A stretch of 64,000 bases of DNA from Trueperella bialowiezensis (GTDB lineage: Bacteria > Actinomycetota > Actinomycetes > Actinomycetales > Actinomycetaceae), in NCBI RefSeq assembly GCF_900637955.1, contig NZ_LR134476.1, forward strand, positions 744,001 through 808,000, given 5' to 3'. Of the stretch, positions 1 through 7,459 are shown piece after piece. Made by a program: the position numbers and the translations under genes. The notes beneath the pieces are model-generated. The model was not told where the DNA came from. It worked only from the letters and a program-made list of their open reading frames with translations, and ran no database searches. Numbering within the stretch: the first letter of the stretch is position 1; each line of letters opens with the position of its first letter.

Positions 1-86
1 CAACAGAAAATCCCGCCCGAGTATGACCGCCCTCACCTGCGCGGACTTCTACGATCGAAATTAAAGCACTACACAGGGAGGTTCCC

Positions 87-1061
87 ATGATCACCGTCGA
101 AAATCTGACGAAGGATTATGGCAAAACACGCGCCGTTGACAATCTTTCGTTTTCTTTGCGCCCGGGAGCCGTGACGGGCTTTCTTGGCCCGAACGGCTCC
201 GGTAAATCCACCACGATGCGCTGTATCGTTGGCCTTGACCGCCCCACGAGCGGCCGGGTTCTCATCCGCGGAGTGGAGTACGGCAAGCTTCGTTCTCCGC
301 TGACCATGGTCGGCGCCCTGCTGGACGGCAAGGCATTCCACCCCGGTCGTACGGCACGCCAGCACTTGCAGATCGTTGCAGCCACGCACGGTTTCCCGAA
401 AGGCCGCGTGGACGAAGTGATCGCCATGACCGGCCTAGCCTCCGTGGCGAAGAAGAAGATTGGCGGCTTTTCGCTCGGCATGGGCCAGCGCCTTGGCATC
501 GCGACGGCGTTGCTCGGCGATCCCCAAGTTTTGATTTTCGACGAGCCCGTCAACGGCCTTGATCCCGACGGCGTACGCTGGGTACGTCACATGATGCGCG
601 AGCTAGCTCGCGAAGGGCGCACGGTTCTCGTCTCCTCGCACCTGATGAGCGAGATGTCGCAGACCGCCGATGATCTCATCATTATCGGCCGCGGCCGTTT
701 CATCGACGCCGGCCCGATCACCCGGTTCACCGAATCGGATCGCGGCGTGCGGGTCCGGGTGCAAGGCCCGGACATGGCAGCGCTCCACGCCGCCCTGACC
801 GAGGCGAACTGGCAGGTGACCAACCTTCCGGCGTCGAACTCCTTCCCCACCGGAGCTTTCGAAGTGCCGGGCGCCCAACGCGAACAGATCGGCAACCTCC
901 TCTACACCAAGGGCCTGGAAGTCCACGAGCTGACTGAGATTCATTCCTCGCTCGAGGACGTCTTTATGGAGCTGACCTCCGGCGCCGTCGAGTTTAATGC
1001 CGGCGGCCCCGCCCAGTTCGGACCGCACAACGGCCCCACCAACTTCGGACCGCACAACTAG
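87..1061 (+). CDS. ABC transporter ATP-binding protein (ABC-2 exporter type)
   Basis: 324-residue ATPase that should power the membrane protein encoded immediately downstream. Walker A GPNGSGKST lies at residues 34-42. The signature is SLGMGQ near residue 128 instead of LSGGQ, a common variant in exporters of the DrrA/CcmA class. Walker B with FDEPVNGLDP is near residue 150, and the H-loop follows in SSHLMSEM. The ATG is preceded by GGGAGG at the right distance. The C-terminus carries a doubled FGPHN motif separated by seven residues, which looks like a small local duplication. Substrate is unknown; antibiotic, lipid or peptide export are all possible. The 86 bases before the gene hold no feature I can identify beyond the ribosome binding site. 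Confidence 0.9.
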   Translation: MITVENLTKDYGKTRAVDNLSFSLRPGAVTGFLGPNGSGKSTTMRCIVGLDRPTSGRVLIRGVEYGKLRSPLTMVGALLDGKAFHPGRTARQHLQIVAATHGFPKGRVDEVIAMTGLASVAKKKIGGFSLGMGQRLGIATALLGDPQVLIFDEPVNGLDPDGVRWVRHMMRELAREGRTVLVSSHLMSEMSQTADDLIIIGRGRFIDAGPITRFTESDRGVRVRVQGPDMAALHAALTEANWQVTNLPASNSFPTGAFEVPGAQREQIGNLLYTKGLEVHELTEIHSSLEDVFMELTSGAVEFNAGGPAQFGPHNGPTNFGPHN

Positions 1062-1070
1062 GAGTTAACG

Positions 1071-1868
1071 ATGACCACCGAACAAGCACTCGCAACTTTC
1101 GCCGGCCGCTTCGGCGCCAGCACGTTCCGCCCCACGTTTGGCCGCTCGTTCGTGAGCGAAATGAAGAAGCTGAACACGCGCGCCATCACGATCACGTGCG
1201 CACTCGCGCTCGTCATGTATTTGAGCATCCAAACCTTGTCCGCTACCCGCGGCAACGTCCCGTACACCACATCGGATTCGATCGTGGGTGGCACCTCGCT
1301 CATCATGCTCTTCGTCATCATTATCGGCAGCCTTGCCGTCACCAGCGAGTACTCGCACAACACGATGCGCACCACCGCACTCGCCGACTCGAACCGCACC
1401 CGGGCCTTCTTTGCGAAGATGTCCGCCTCGGCCACGGTCAGCGCATTGCTCACACTCACACTTATCGTGTTCAGCGCGCTCATCCAGACGTTGGCACCAC
1501 CCCGGTTCGACGCGCTCGACGAAGGCTGGCGCCCCTACATCGCCATGTTCCTCTGCCTCGTCATGGTTTCGATCATGGCAACCGCCTTCGGATATATTCT
1601 GCGTTCGACCGCGGGCACGATCTCACTCATGGTGGGTTTGCTCTACGTCATCGACCTGTTCAGAGTCATCCCTATGGATTTCTTCCGCGAGGTCTACCCG
1701 CAGATCACGCCCTCGGGCCTGCTGCAGATGGGGATTATGCGCTACACCGACATCCCTGAAGAGCTACGGCTGTTTACCGAACCGTGGATTGCCGTCGCGA
1801 TCTTCGCAGCTTACACGACCGTCGTCGTGGTTCTCGGCTGGCTCGCATACCGTAGGCGCGACATCTAA
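1071..1868 (+). CDS. ABC-2 type transporter permease
   Basis: 265-residue integral membrane protein starting nine bases after the ATPase gene, with ribosome binding site GGAG before the ATG. It shows about six hydrophobic segments: around residues 43-57, 77-95, 125-140, 157-178, 185-203 and 240-258. This is the usual layout of the membrane half of a two-gene ABC-2 exporter. The stretch following the second helix (TSEYSHNTMRTT) is typical of ABC-2 permeases. The stop codon overlaps the stop codon of the convergent glycosyltransferase gene by three bases, so no separate terminator fits between the two transcription units. Confidence 0.88.
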   Translation: MTTEQALATFAGRFGASTFRPTFGRSFVSEMKKLNTRAITITCALALVMYLSIQTLSATRGNVPYTTSDSIVGGTSLIMLFVIIIGSLAVTSEYSHNTMRTTALADSNRTRAFFAKMSASATVSALLTLTLIVFSALIQTLAPPRFDALDEGWRPYIAMFLCLVMVSIMATAFGYILRSTAGTISLMVGLLYVIDLFRVIPMDFFREVYPQITPSGLLQMGIMRYTDIPEELRLFTEPWIAVAIFAAYTTVVVVLGWLAYRRRDI

Positions 1869-3076
1869 GCGGTCACCGTTCTGACACCCGTACGTTCGAA
1901 CTTGTTCCACTTGCTCTCCACGCCCCTGATCTCTGCGATCAGGCCCGCAAGGGCGACGCAGGATAGGAAGATCGAGAACGGCAACAGTAGCGGAATGACC
2001 CACAGGAAGGCGAAGCGATCCCAGGCACGATCGAGGATCAGTGCGATCACGATGTTAACCAGGGTGACGCTCACACCGGCCACCACCCATAGGCTGGGCA
2101 AGGTGGCCGTCCAGTCTCCAAAGTCGGCGATTCCCACGGCCACTAAGATGGGCAGCCCGATCAGTGCAAGAAGCTGCAGAATCGGCTGGACGAGCTGCAA
2201 GAGCAAATTGATCGGCAGGTAAAGGTGGAACATTGATGCCGACGGGCGGAAGAACTCACGCCAGTGCAGGCGCGTGGTCTGAATAAGGCCGCGCGTCCAC
2301 CGCACGCGTTGCTTCCACAAGGAGCGCAGGTTGTCTGGCACTTCGGCGAGCACGACGGCGTCGGGCGCGAATTCAACCTCGTAGCCGGCCTCTTGTACGC
2401 GCCACGTGAGCTCGAGGTCTTCGCCGAGCGTGTCCTCGCGCAGGCCGCCAATTTGGCGGATGACCGACGCGCGGAAAGCACCCGAGTTGCCCGCCACGAT
2501 CGGGAGCATGCCGAGCAGGGCGAGCCCACGGCGTGCGAGCCCGGTTCCCGTGTGCGTCATCAACGCCAAAATTTTCGTTAGCACGTTGTGCGTGTTGATC
2601 GGCTGATCGTTTCCGCACACGGCGCCCACGTTCTTGTGCCGGAACCCGGCAAGCATGTTCGGGATCGTGTGCTTGGTGAACACGCCGTCGGCGTCGACGA
2701 ACACCAAAATCTCCCCTGTTGCGTGCCGGATGCCCTCGTTGAGCGCTGATCCTTTACCGCCGTTCGGCTTATTAATAATGATCGCCCGATTCTCGTAACC
2801 GGCCAGGATCTCGGCCGTGTCGTCCGTCGAACCGTCGTTGACGACGATGAGCTCCAAGTTTTCGTATTCGCATTCCAAAATCGAATCCAAACACGGCCGG
2901 AGTACCACGGCCTCGTTGTAGGCCGGAATGATCACGGACACTTTCGGATTGGGTGAACTCGTTGCCGGCTCGACCCGCGGGCGAAGCTGAGAAAGCAGCG
3001 CACCCGCTGTGATCATCATGCCCACGACCGCCGAGATCGCGAACGGAATCGCCACAAGTACATAAAGCCACGTCAC
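1865..3076 (-). CDS. Membrane glycosyltransferase, family 2 (IcaA/PgaC/chitin-synthase-like)
   Basis: 403-residue processive-type GT2. An N-terminal membrane helix (about 5-28) is followed by the catalytic domain: VIIPAYNEA, VVNDGSTDDT, the acceptor-side FVDADG motif, LGEDLEL supplying the catalytic-base region, and QRVRW, the Q-x-x-R-W motif of polymerising GT2 enzymes. Three to four C-terminal membrane segments follow (about 285-390). These features are those of enzymes that build and extrude a polysaccharide from UDP-sugars. The GTG start overlaps the stop of the upstream ATP-grasp gene (GTGA), indicating translational coupling. Together with the PIG-L deacetylase two genes upstream it suggests a de-N-acetylated surface glycan. 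The polymer itself is inference. Confidence 0.85.
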   Translation of the reverse strand: MTWLYVLVAIPFAISAVVGMMITAGALLSQLRPRVEPATSSPNPKVSVIIPAYNEAVVLRPCLDSILECEYENLELIVVNDGSTDDTAEILAGYENRAIIINKPNGGKGSALNEGIRHATGEILVFVDADGVFTKHTIPNMLAGFRHKNVGAVCGNDQPINTHNVLTKILALMTHTGTGLARRGLALLGMLPIVAGNSGAFRASVIRQIGGLREDTLGEDLELTWRVQEAGYEVEFAPDAVVLAEVPDNLRSLWKQRVRWTRGLIQTTRLHWREFFRPSASMFHLYLPINLLLQLVQPILQLLALIGLPILVAVGIADFGDWTATLPSLWVVAGVSVTLVNIVIALILDRAWDRFAFLWVIPLLLPFSIFLSCVALAGLIAEIRGVESKWNKFERTGVRTVTA

Positions 3077-4014
3077 TGGCTGTCAACCCCCTCGCCGGCC
3101 GGCGCGCTCATCGCAGCCTGCGCATCAAGCCAGCGTCCAATCTCGTCCTTATCCAGATCATGTTCGGGCATGCGGCGCAGATTCGGCTGCGCGTTAGCCA
3201 ACAGTTCGAGTGCGGCCTCGACGATCACTGGCGCTTTCGCCGAGTTCGCGCCAAAGCGCGCGTTGATTTCCAACACAACCGGTGTTCCATCCCGACGACG
3301 CCGGATATCGACATCCACCGGACCGCGCAAGTTAAGCGCCCGCGCGGCGTCGATCGCCAACTGCGCGATCCCCGGTTCGTCAACCACTTCCGTGGCCACC
3401 GCATTACCGTGATGTCCATAAGCCAGGGCGGTCTTCCGCAGCACGACGCACTCGGTACGCTCGTTTGAGACGAACACGTTCGGCGCGTATTCCTCACCGG
3501 GAGCGAACTCTTGAATAATCGAATCCTCCGGGAGTGTAGCCAGCTCGTCGGCTCGCGGATTTTCGTGCACGATCACGCCACGCCCGCCGCGCGAACGGCG
3601 CGGCTTAGAAATAACGCGATCCCCGAGCCAGCCGAGCGTCCGAGTATCGAGCGCACCCGGCGTCGTCGACCGTGGAACCGACACCCCTGCGCGATTCAGC
3701 GCATGATAGGTCAGCCACTTGTCGTCAGCGATCGCCACCGCGTTCGGCTCCGAAATCAACACCGGCACAAACATTGTTGCTGCCGCGAAAACCGGGAGCT
3801 CTTCTTGCACTGTTGGGATGACGGCGTCGATCCCCTCCGTATCAACCAGCTCGTTAATGAACGAAATAAAATTCTTGTGCCGAGCCGGCGGAACGGCCAC
3901 GATACCCTCGCCACCCGCCATGTCCACTCGAACCACGTCCACGCCGCGGTCGACCAGCTGCGGATACAGTGCGCGGCCAGCCGGACCACCAGCGCCAGTT
4001 AACAAGATTTTCAT
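3073..4014 (-). CDS. ATP-grasp ligase (carbamoyl-phosphate-synthase-like)
   Basis: 313-residue ATP-grasp protein. The N-terminus (LLTGAGGPAGRAL) is a Rossmann-like pre-ATP-grasp domain as in CarB/PylC-type enzymes. The central region has nucleotide-binding lysine and glycine-rich elements (ISKPRRSRGGRGV, about residues 134-147), and the metal-binding end is PVVLEINARFGANS (about 248-261), matching the E-x-N motif of ATP-grasp enzymes. The family couples ATP hydrolysis to joining a carboxylate and an amine. The gene sits two bases after the PIG-L gene and overlaps the GT2 gene, so its product probably modifies the same glycan or a precursor, for example by attaching an amino acid. No specific substrate can be read from sequence. 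Confidence 0.8.
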   Translation of the reverse strand: MKILLTGAGGPAGRALYPQLVDRGVDVVRVDMAGGEGIVAVPPARHKNFISFINELVDTEGIDAVIPTVQEELPVFAAATMFVPVLISEPNAVAIADDKWLTYHALNRAGVSVPRSTTPGALDTRTLGWLGDRVISKPRRSRGGRGVIVHENPRADELATLPEDSIIQEFAPGEEYAPNVFVSNERTECVVLRKTALAYGHHGNAVATEVVDEPGIAQLAIDAARALNLRGPVDVDIRRRRDGTPVVLEINARFGANSAKAPVIVEAALELLANAQPNLRRMPEHDLDKDEIGRWLDAQAAMSAPAGEGVDSQ

Positions 4015-4016
4015 GT

Positions 4017-4919
4017 TTAAAACGTCCCCTTAAAAGCATCAAAACGAACCGGTTCGAACCCTTCGGCGTGCGTCATCTTCGCCTGGTCGCCCCGGAAATG
4101 GGCCATGCCCGTTACGCGTTCCTCCGTCATATACGGCTTACCCGCCTGGTTTTCGTGGATGGCAACCGCCGAGGCCTTCACGCCCACATAGTCATCAATA
4201 TCCACGAACACCTTCGGCGAAAAATCGAGGGTGACCGACGGCGACTCGAAGCACAGGATCGCCGGATGGCGCCGCCCCGCACGCACCGTTGCCATGTGCA
4301 CAGCATGGTGGTCTTGATGTTGGTCGTGCTTCGAATGCGTGAAAATAATGTCCGGATTAAACGAGCGAATCTTACGTTCGATCACTTGGATCATCTCGTT
4401 CATGTCCGACTCCAGATCCGTGTCGGTGAAATCGTGGACATCCACATGCTTAACCCCGAGGAACTTCGAACCGTTCTTCGCCTCTTCACGGCGGATCGCA
4501 GGATCGCCACCCACCTTGCCAGCAGTCATGACGATCGAATGGATCTCATGACCAGAATCAGCCAGCCGCGCGAGCGTGCCACCGACGGCGAGCTCAAGAT
4601 CGTCCGGGTGAGCACCAATCGCCAGGATGCGCCGCGGCAACGTCGTCTCCGTGCGGCGAATCGAAAACACGAAATACAGAGCGATCACAGCGAGCACGGC
4701 AGCCGCCGACCCCGCGATGATCAGCTTCGATACCGTCGGGCTCACATTCCCCATCGCCGCCCACACGTTTGCCGGCGTGAGAAGAATCCCGGCAAACGCT
4801 GCCAAAATCTGAGTGGGACGGTAATTAGTCAGCTTCCTGCGCAGCGCGCTTTCCGCCGCCACGCTCACGATGGCCACCGCGGCGAGCAGCGCCGCGAGCC
4901 CCCAATGGATGGTCTCCAT
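4017..4919 (-). CDS. PIG-L family N-acetylglucosaminyl deacetylase, membrane-anchored
   Basis: 300-residue protein from the ATG at 4919, which has AAGGA-type ribosome binding site GGAAAGGA. A longer reading frame runs upstream to 5156 but overlaps the sortase gene and codes for unlikely sequence. Residues 1-90 hold three hydrophobic segments (about 5-22, 36-55, 65-86). The catalytic domain then shows AHPDD at 104-107, giving the zinc ligands and general base, and a second histidine/aspartate cluster HSKHDQHQDHHAVH near 187-200. PIG-L enzymes remove acetyl groups from N-acetylglucosamine units. With membrane anchoring and the downstream ATP-grasp and GT2 genes it appears to act on a glycan made at the membrane. 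Confidence 0.85.
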   Translation of the reverse strand: METIHWGLAALLAAVAIVSVAAESALRRKLTNYRPTQILAAFAGILLTPANVWAAMGNVSPTVSKLIIAGSAAAVLAVIALYFVFSIRRTETTLPRRILAIGAHPDDLELAVGGTLARLADSGHEIHSIVMTAGKVGGDPAIRREEAKNGSKFLGVKHVDVHDFTDTDLESDMNEMIQVIERKIRSFNPDIIFTHSKHDQHQDHHAVHMATVRAGRRHPAILCFESPSVTLDFSPKVFVDIDDYVGVKASAVAIHENQAGKPYMTEERVTGMAHFRGDQAKMTHAEGFEPVRFDAFKGTF

Positions 4920-5038
4920 GATGTCCTTTCCGCGCCGGGTGCTGTTGCCGCGCCTTCCGTCGAGCGGGCGCTTCCCGGCCTCGCTTCCATGATCGGCAAC
5001 GAAAAGTAAAGAAGACCTCGGGTAAAGATGAGTATTTT

Positions 5039-5950
5039 TTAATCTCGGGCAGCGGCATCTTCGCGCGCCCGCTTGCGCCGGCCCTCCGCATAGCCAGCAC
5101 GCCACACGTAGACGGGCGCCGCAACAAGGGATACTCCAGCTATGACCGCCCACCATGGGAACCCTGGAATATCGGGCGAGCGGCCCGCGGCGGCAAGGTC
5201 GGCCTCAGGTGTGGGATACACTCGTTCGCCCGTCACCAAAATCCTGTGCGTGTTGACCCCCAGCGGAGTACACGTAATCAGCGATAACAAATCTTTGCCC
5301 TGCTCCACCGAAATCGATTCCGTGTCATCAGGTTCGATCACTTGCGTGTCAATGATTCTGTACGTGAGCACTTCGCCAAAAACTTCGACGACGACGTCGT
5401 CGCCAATCTCCACCTTGTCTAGGTCATTGAAAAGTGTGGCTTCCGGTAGGCCTCGGTGGGCGGTGAGAACCGAACGCTGTGAGGGGCCACCCACTGGTAG
5501 TGCGGTTCCGCGTAGGTGCCCGACCCCCTTGCGTAGCGTGTCATCGGCCGTGCCGTGGTAGATCGGAAGGTCGACGTCGATGGACTCTATTCGCAGGCGA
5601 GCCATGATCCCCGACTCGGTGGCCGTGAGCAGTGAGTGGTAGTCGAACGGGCCTTCTTTTTCGACTTGGCCGGTAGCCTTGTGACGATCCGCTTCAACGA
5701 TCACCCCGCCAACCAGTAGCCGGTTGTATTCGCGTGCGTCCAAAATGTGCTCGTTAGGGACGGGAATATCCCGGTGCGTACTGTTGAGTTCCTCGATGAG
5801 CTTCGATTGATTGTGTTGGGAAAACCACGATGCCACGGACGGATAGAGTGCAAGGCTCAGCCCGAGAAGAAAGATGAGCGCGCCGAGGGCGGACAGCGAG
5901 GGGAACGCCCACGTGGCCGCCCTGCTCCGGGCTCGATGCTTGGCTGACAT
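5039..5950 (-). CDS. Class C (pilin-polymerising) sortase
   Basis: 303-residue sortase with an N-terminal membrane helix (about 15-38) and a C-terminal one (about 273-292), the arrangement of pilus-specific class C enzymes. Catalytic residues are visible: His165 in TAHRGLP, Cys227 in the LITCTP motif and Arg236 in NTHR. An N-terminal region around ILDAREYN could serve as the lid that covers the active site in this class. The start is the ATG at 5950, preceded by AAGGA; an alternative start 30 bases upstream lacks this. It lies directly downstream of the backbone pilin gene and would join pilin subunits through their LPLTG signals. A hairpin between the two genes (5969-6002) may reduce its expression relative to pilin. 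Confidence 0.93.
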   Translation of the reverse strand: MSAKHRARSRAATWAFPSLSALGALIFLLGLSLALYPSVASWFSQHNQSKLIEELNSTHRDIPVPNEHILDAREYNRLLVGGVIVEADRHKATGQVEKEGPFDYHSLLTATESGIMARLRIESIDVDLPIYHGTADDTLRKGVGHLRGTALPVGGPSQRSVLTAHRGLPEATLFNDLDKVEIGDDVVVEVFGEVLTYRIIDTQVIEPDDTESISVEQGKDLLSLITCTPLGVNTHRILVTGERVYPTPEADLAAAGRSPDIPGFPWWAVIAGVSLVAAPVYVWRAGYAEGRRKRAREDAAARD

Positions 5951-5968
5951 TGGGGTCCTTATGATAAG

Positions 5969-6002
5969 AAGGCGGGCCACCGGGTGTTCCGGGGCCCGCC
6001 TT
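5969..6002 (-). terminator. Hairpin between backbone pilin and sortase genes (possible attenuator)
   Basis: Ten-base perfect arms (5969-5978 with 5993-6002) rich in G and C with a 14-base loop, starting 12 bases after the pilin stop codon and ending about 20 bases before the sortase start. Read on the minus strand the second arm is followed by CTTATC rather than a clean U run. It may act as a partial terminator or as an mRNA-stabilising 3' structure, giving much pilin and little sortase. The effect is inferred; the inverted repeat is seen. Confidence 0.6.
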
Positions 6003-6014
6003 CAATACTAGGTG

Positions 6015-7397
6015 TTAGCGTTGACGACGCCGAGCGACGTAAACCGTGCCCGCACCCGCGGCAAGTAGGACGAGGCCTACGCCCGTGATGAGAGCGGTGC
6101 CCTGAGCACCCGTAAGCGGGAGGTCAGGACCGTCAACCTTGACGTTCTCAAACGTCAGAACGACGTCGGTCGTTGTGCCGGAGAGCGTGACGTCACGGCC
6201 AACGTCGTCGAGGATGTAACCGGAGGGAGCAGCCGTCTCCTTCAAGCAGTAATCCTTCGTGTCAGCCTCGGTCTTGCCGACGTAAAGCACCTGGGAGATC
6301 TTGCCGTTCATGTCAGTGGTCAGACCATCCGCCACGAGCGCGCCGTTATCGGCACACTTGCCCTCGTAGATCGAGAACACGGCGTCCTTCAACGGAGAGT
6401 TGTTGGACTTGTCGACCTTGCTCACCTCGAGCTTGCCCCACACCGTGGTACCGGTACCAGGTTCGCCCGGCTTGGCGTTGAGGTCCATCTTGACTTCGTT
6501 GGTGACCTGGCCGGCGATGGTATCGAGCACCTTGGTCTCGAGAACAACTTCGACGTCCGCAGCGTTGCCGGTGCCAACAACCAGAGCGTTGAGCTTGGCT
6601 AGGCCGTCAGCGGTCAGCTTGATGGTTGCTCCATCGTTGTAGTCAGCGCCCTTGACCAGCTCGGTTGTACCAACCTTGACGGACTTTACTTGGGTGAACT
6701 CGAGCCCGGCAGGGATCGTATCGGTGATAGTGACGTCCGTGTAAGCGAGCGCCGCTGCCGGAACGTTGGCCTTGATCGTCCAGTCGATCAGCGCGCCCGG
6801 GGTGAACTTGTCCGGGTCGGCTGCTTCCTTGGTGGGCTTTGTGGGCTCGTCAGCCAGCGTGTTCTTCGGGTATGCGTCAACCGAGTAATCCCACGTGTTG
6901 GGCTGAACCGGCATCGGCAGAGTAACGAGGAACGGCACCGATGTTTCCTTAATGAGGTTCGGACCAGGGTTGGTTTCCGTCACCTTGTACATGCCGTGGG
7001 CGAGTGTCTGGCTAATGCTGCCGTCCGCTTGGGTTGTCACGGTAACTGGGCTGCCGATGTCACACACGTTGTCGACCGTGGCAGCAGAGATTGCTTCCCA
7101 GCCGGCGGGAGTGGCAAGGTCGGGAGCCATACAGGTGCCGCCCACGTCCGTGCCCACCTGCTGGATCGTGAACTCGACGCCCGCGAGCGGAGTACCAAGA
7201 CCAGTAGGAGCCTGGCCGGTGTATTCGCCAAGGTCCCCCGTGCCGGTACCTTCATGCTTGTGAATGGTGAGAGTAGCTTCCTGCGTTGAATCAGGCGCCT
7301 CGAAACCTGTAGCGCCGGCGCCGGTAGCAAGCCCGAGTGAGGCCAGCGTGAGCGCCCCAACGAGGGCTACTGCACGCCCTAACTTCGTTGTTTTCAT
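6015..7397 (-). CDS. SpaA-type backbone pilin (LPLTG cell-wall anchored)
   Basis: 460-residue secreted pilin. It starts with a signal peptide (hydrophobic core about 8-28, cleavage near ATGAGA). The pilin motif occurs as DAYPKN near residue 178, whose lysine is the usual site of inter-subunit linkage by sortase C. CnaB-like Ig domains follow, with an E-box YCLKETAAPSGY near residue 390 expected to form intramolecular isopeptide bonds. The C-terminus is a complete sorting signal: LPLTG near 427, a hydrophobic helix and an RRRQR tail. The ribosome binding site AAGGA lies just before the ATG. It lies between the tip adhesin gene and the sortase gene, making a compact two-subunit pilus locus like the Actinomyces and Corynebacterium systems. 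Confidence 0.93.
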   Translation of the reverse strand: MKTTKLGRAVALVGALTLASLGLATGAGATGFEAPDSTQEATLTIHKHEGTGTGDLGEYTGQAPTGLGTPLAGVEFTIQQVGTDVGGTCMAPDLATPAGWEAISAATVDNVCDIGSPVTVTTQADGSISQTLAHGMYKVTETNPGPNLIKETSVPFLVTLPMPVQPNTWDYSVDAYPKNTLADEPTKPTKEAADPDKFTPGALIDWTIKANVPAAALAYTDVTITDTIPAGLEFTQVKSVKVGTTELVKGADYNDGATIKLTADGLAKLNALVVGTGNAADVEVVLETKVLDTIAGQVTNEVKMDLNAKPGEPGTGTTVWGKLEVSKVDKSNNSPLKDAVFSIYEGKCADNGALVADGLTTDMNGKISQVLYVGKTEADTKDYCLKETAAPSGYILDDVGRDVTLSGTTTDVVLTFENVKVDGPDLPLTGAQGTALITGVGLVLLAAGAGTVYVARRRQR

Positions 7398-7459
7398 TAT
7401 TTTTCCTTCTTTTTCGGGTGTGTTTGTTTGACTGTTAACTGGTTGCTGTGTGGGTCTGA

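Noticed and set aside
1-63. Tail end of a coding gene at the left edge (frame 2 open to TAA at 61-63)
   Set aside because: Only 20 codons are visible with no family sequence, so it cannot be told from chance.
4920-5156. Upstream extension of the PIG-L gene
   Set aside because: It overlaps the sortase gene, codes for Cys/Arg-rich sequence unlike the family, and the ATG at 4919 has a good ribosome binding site.
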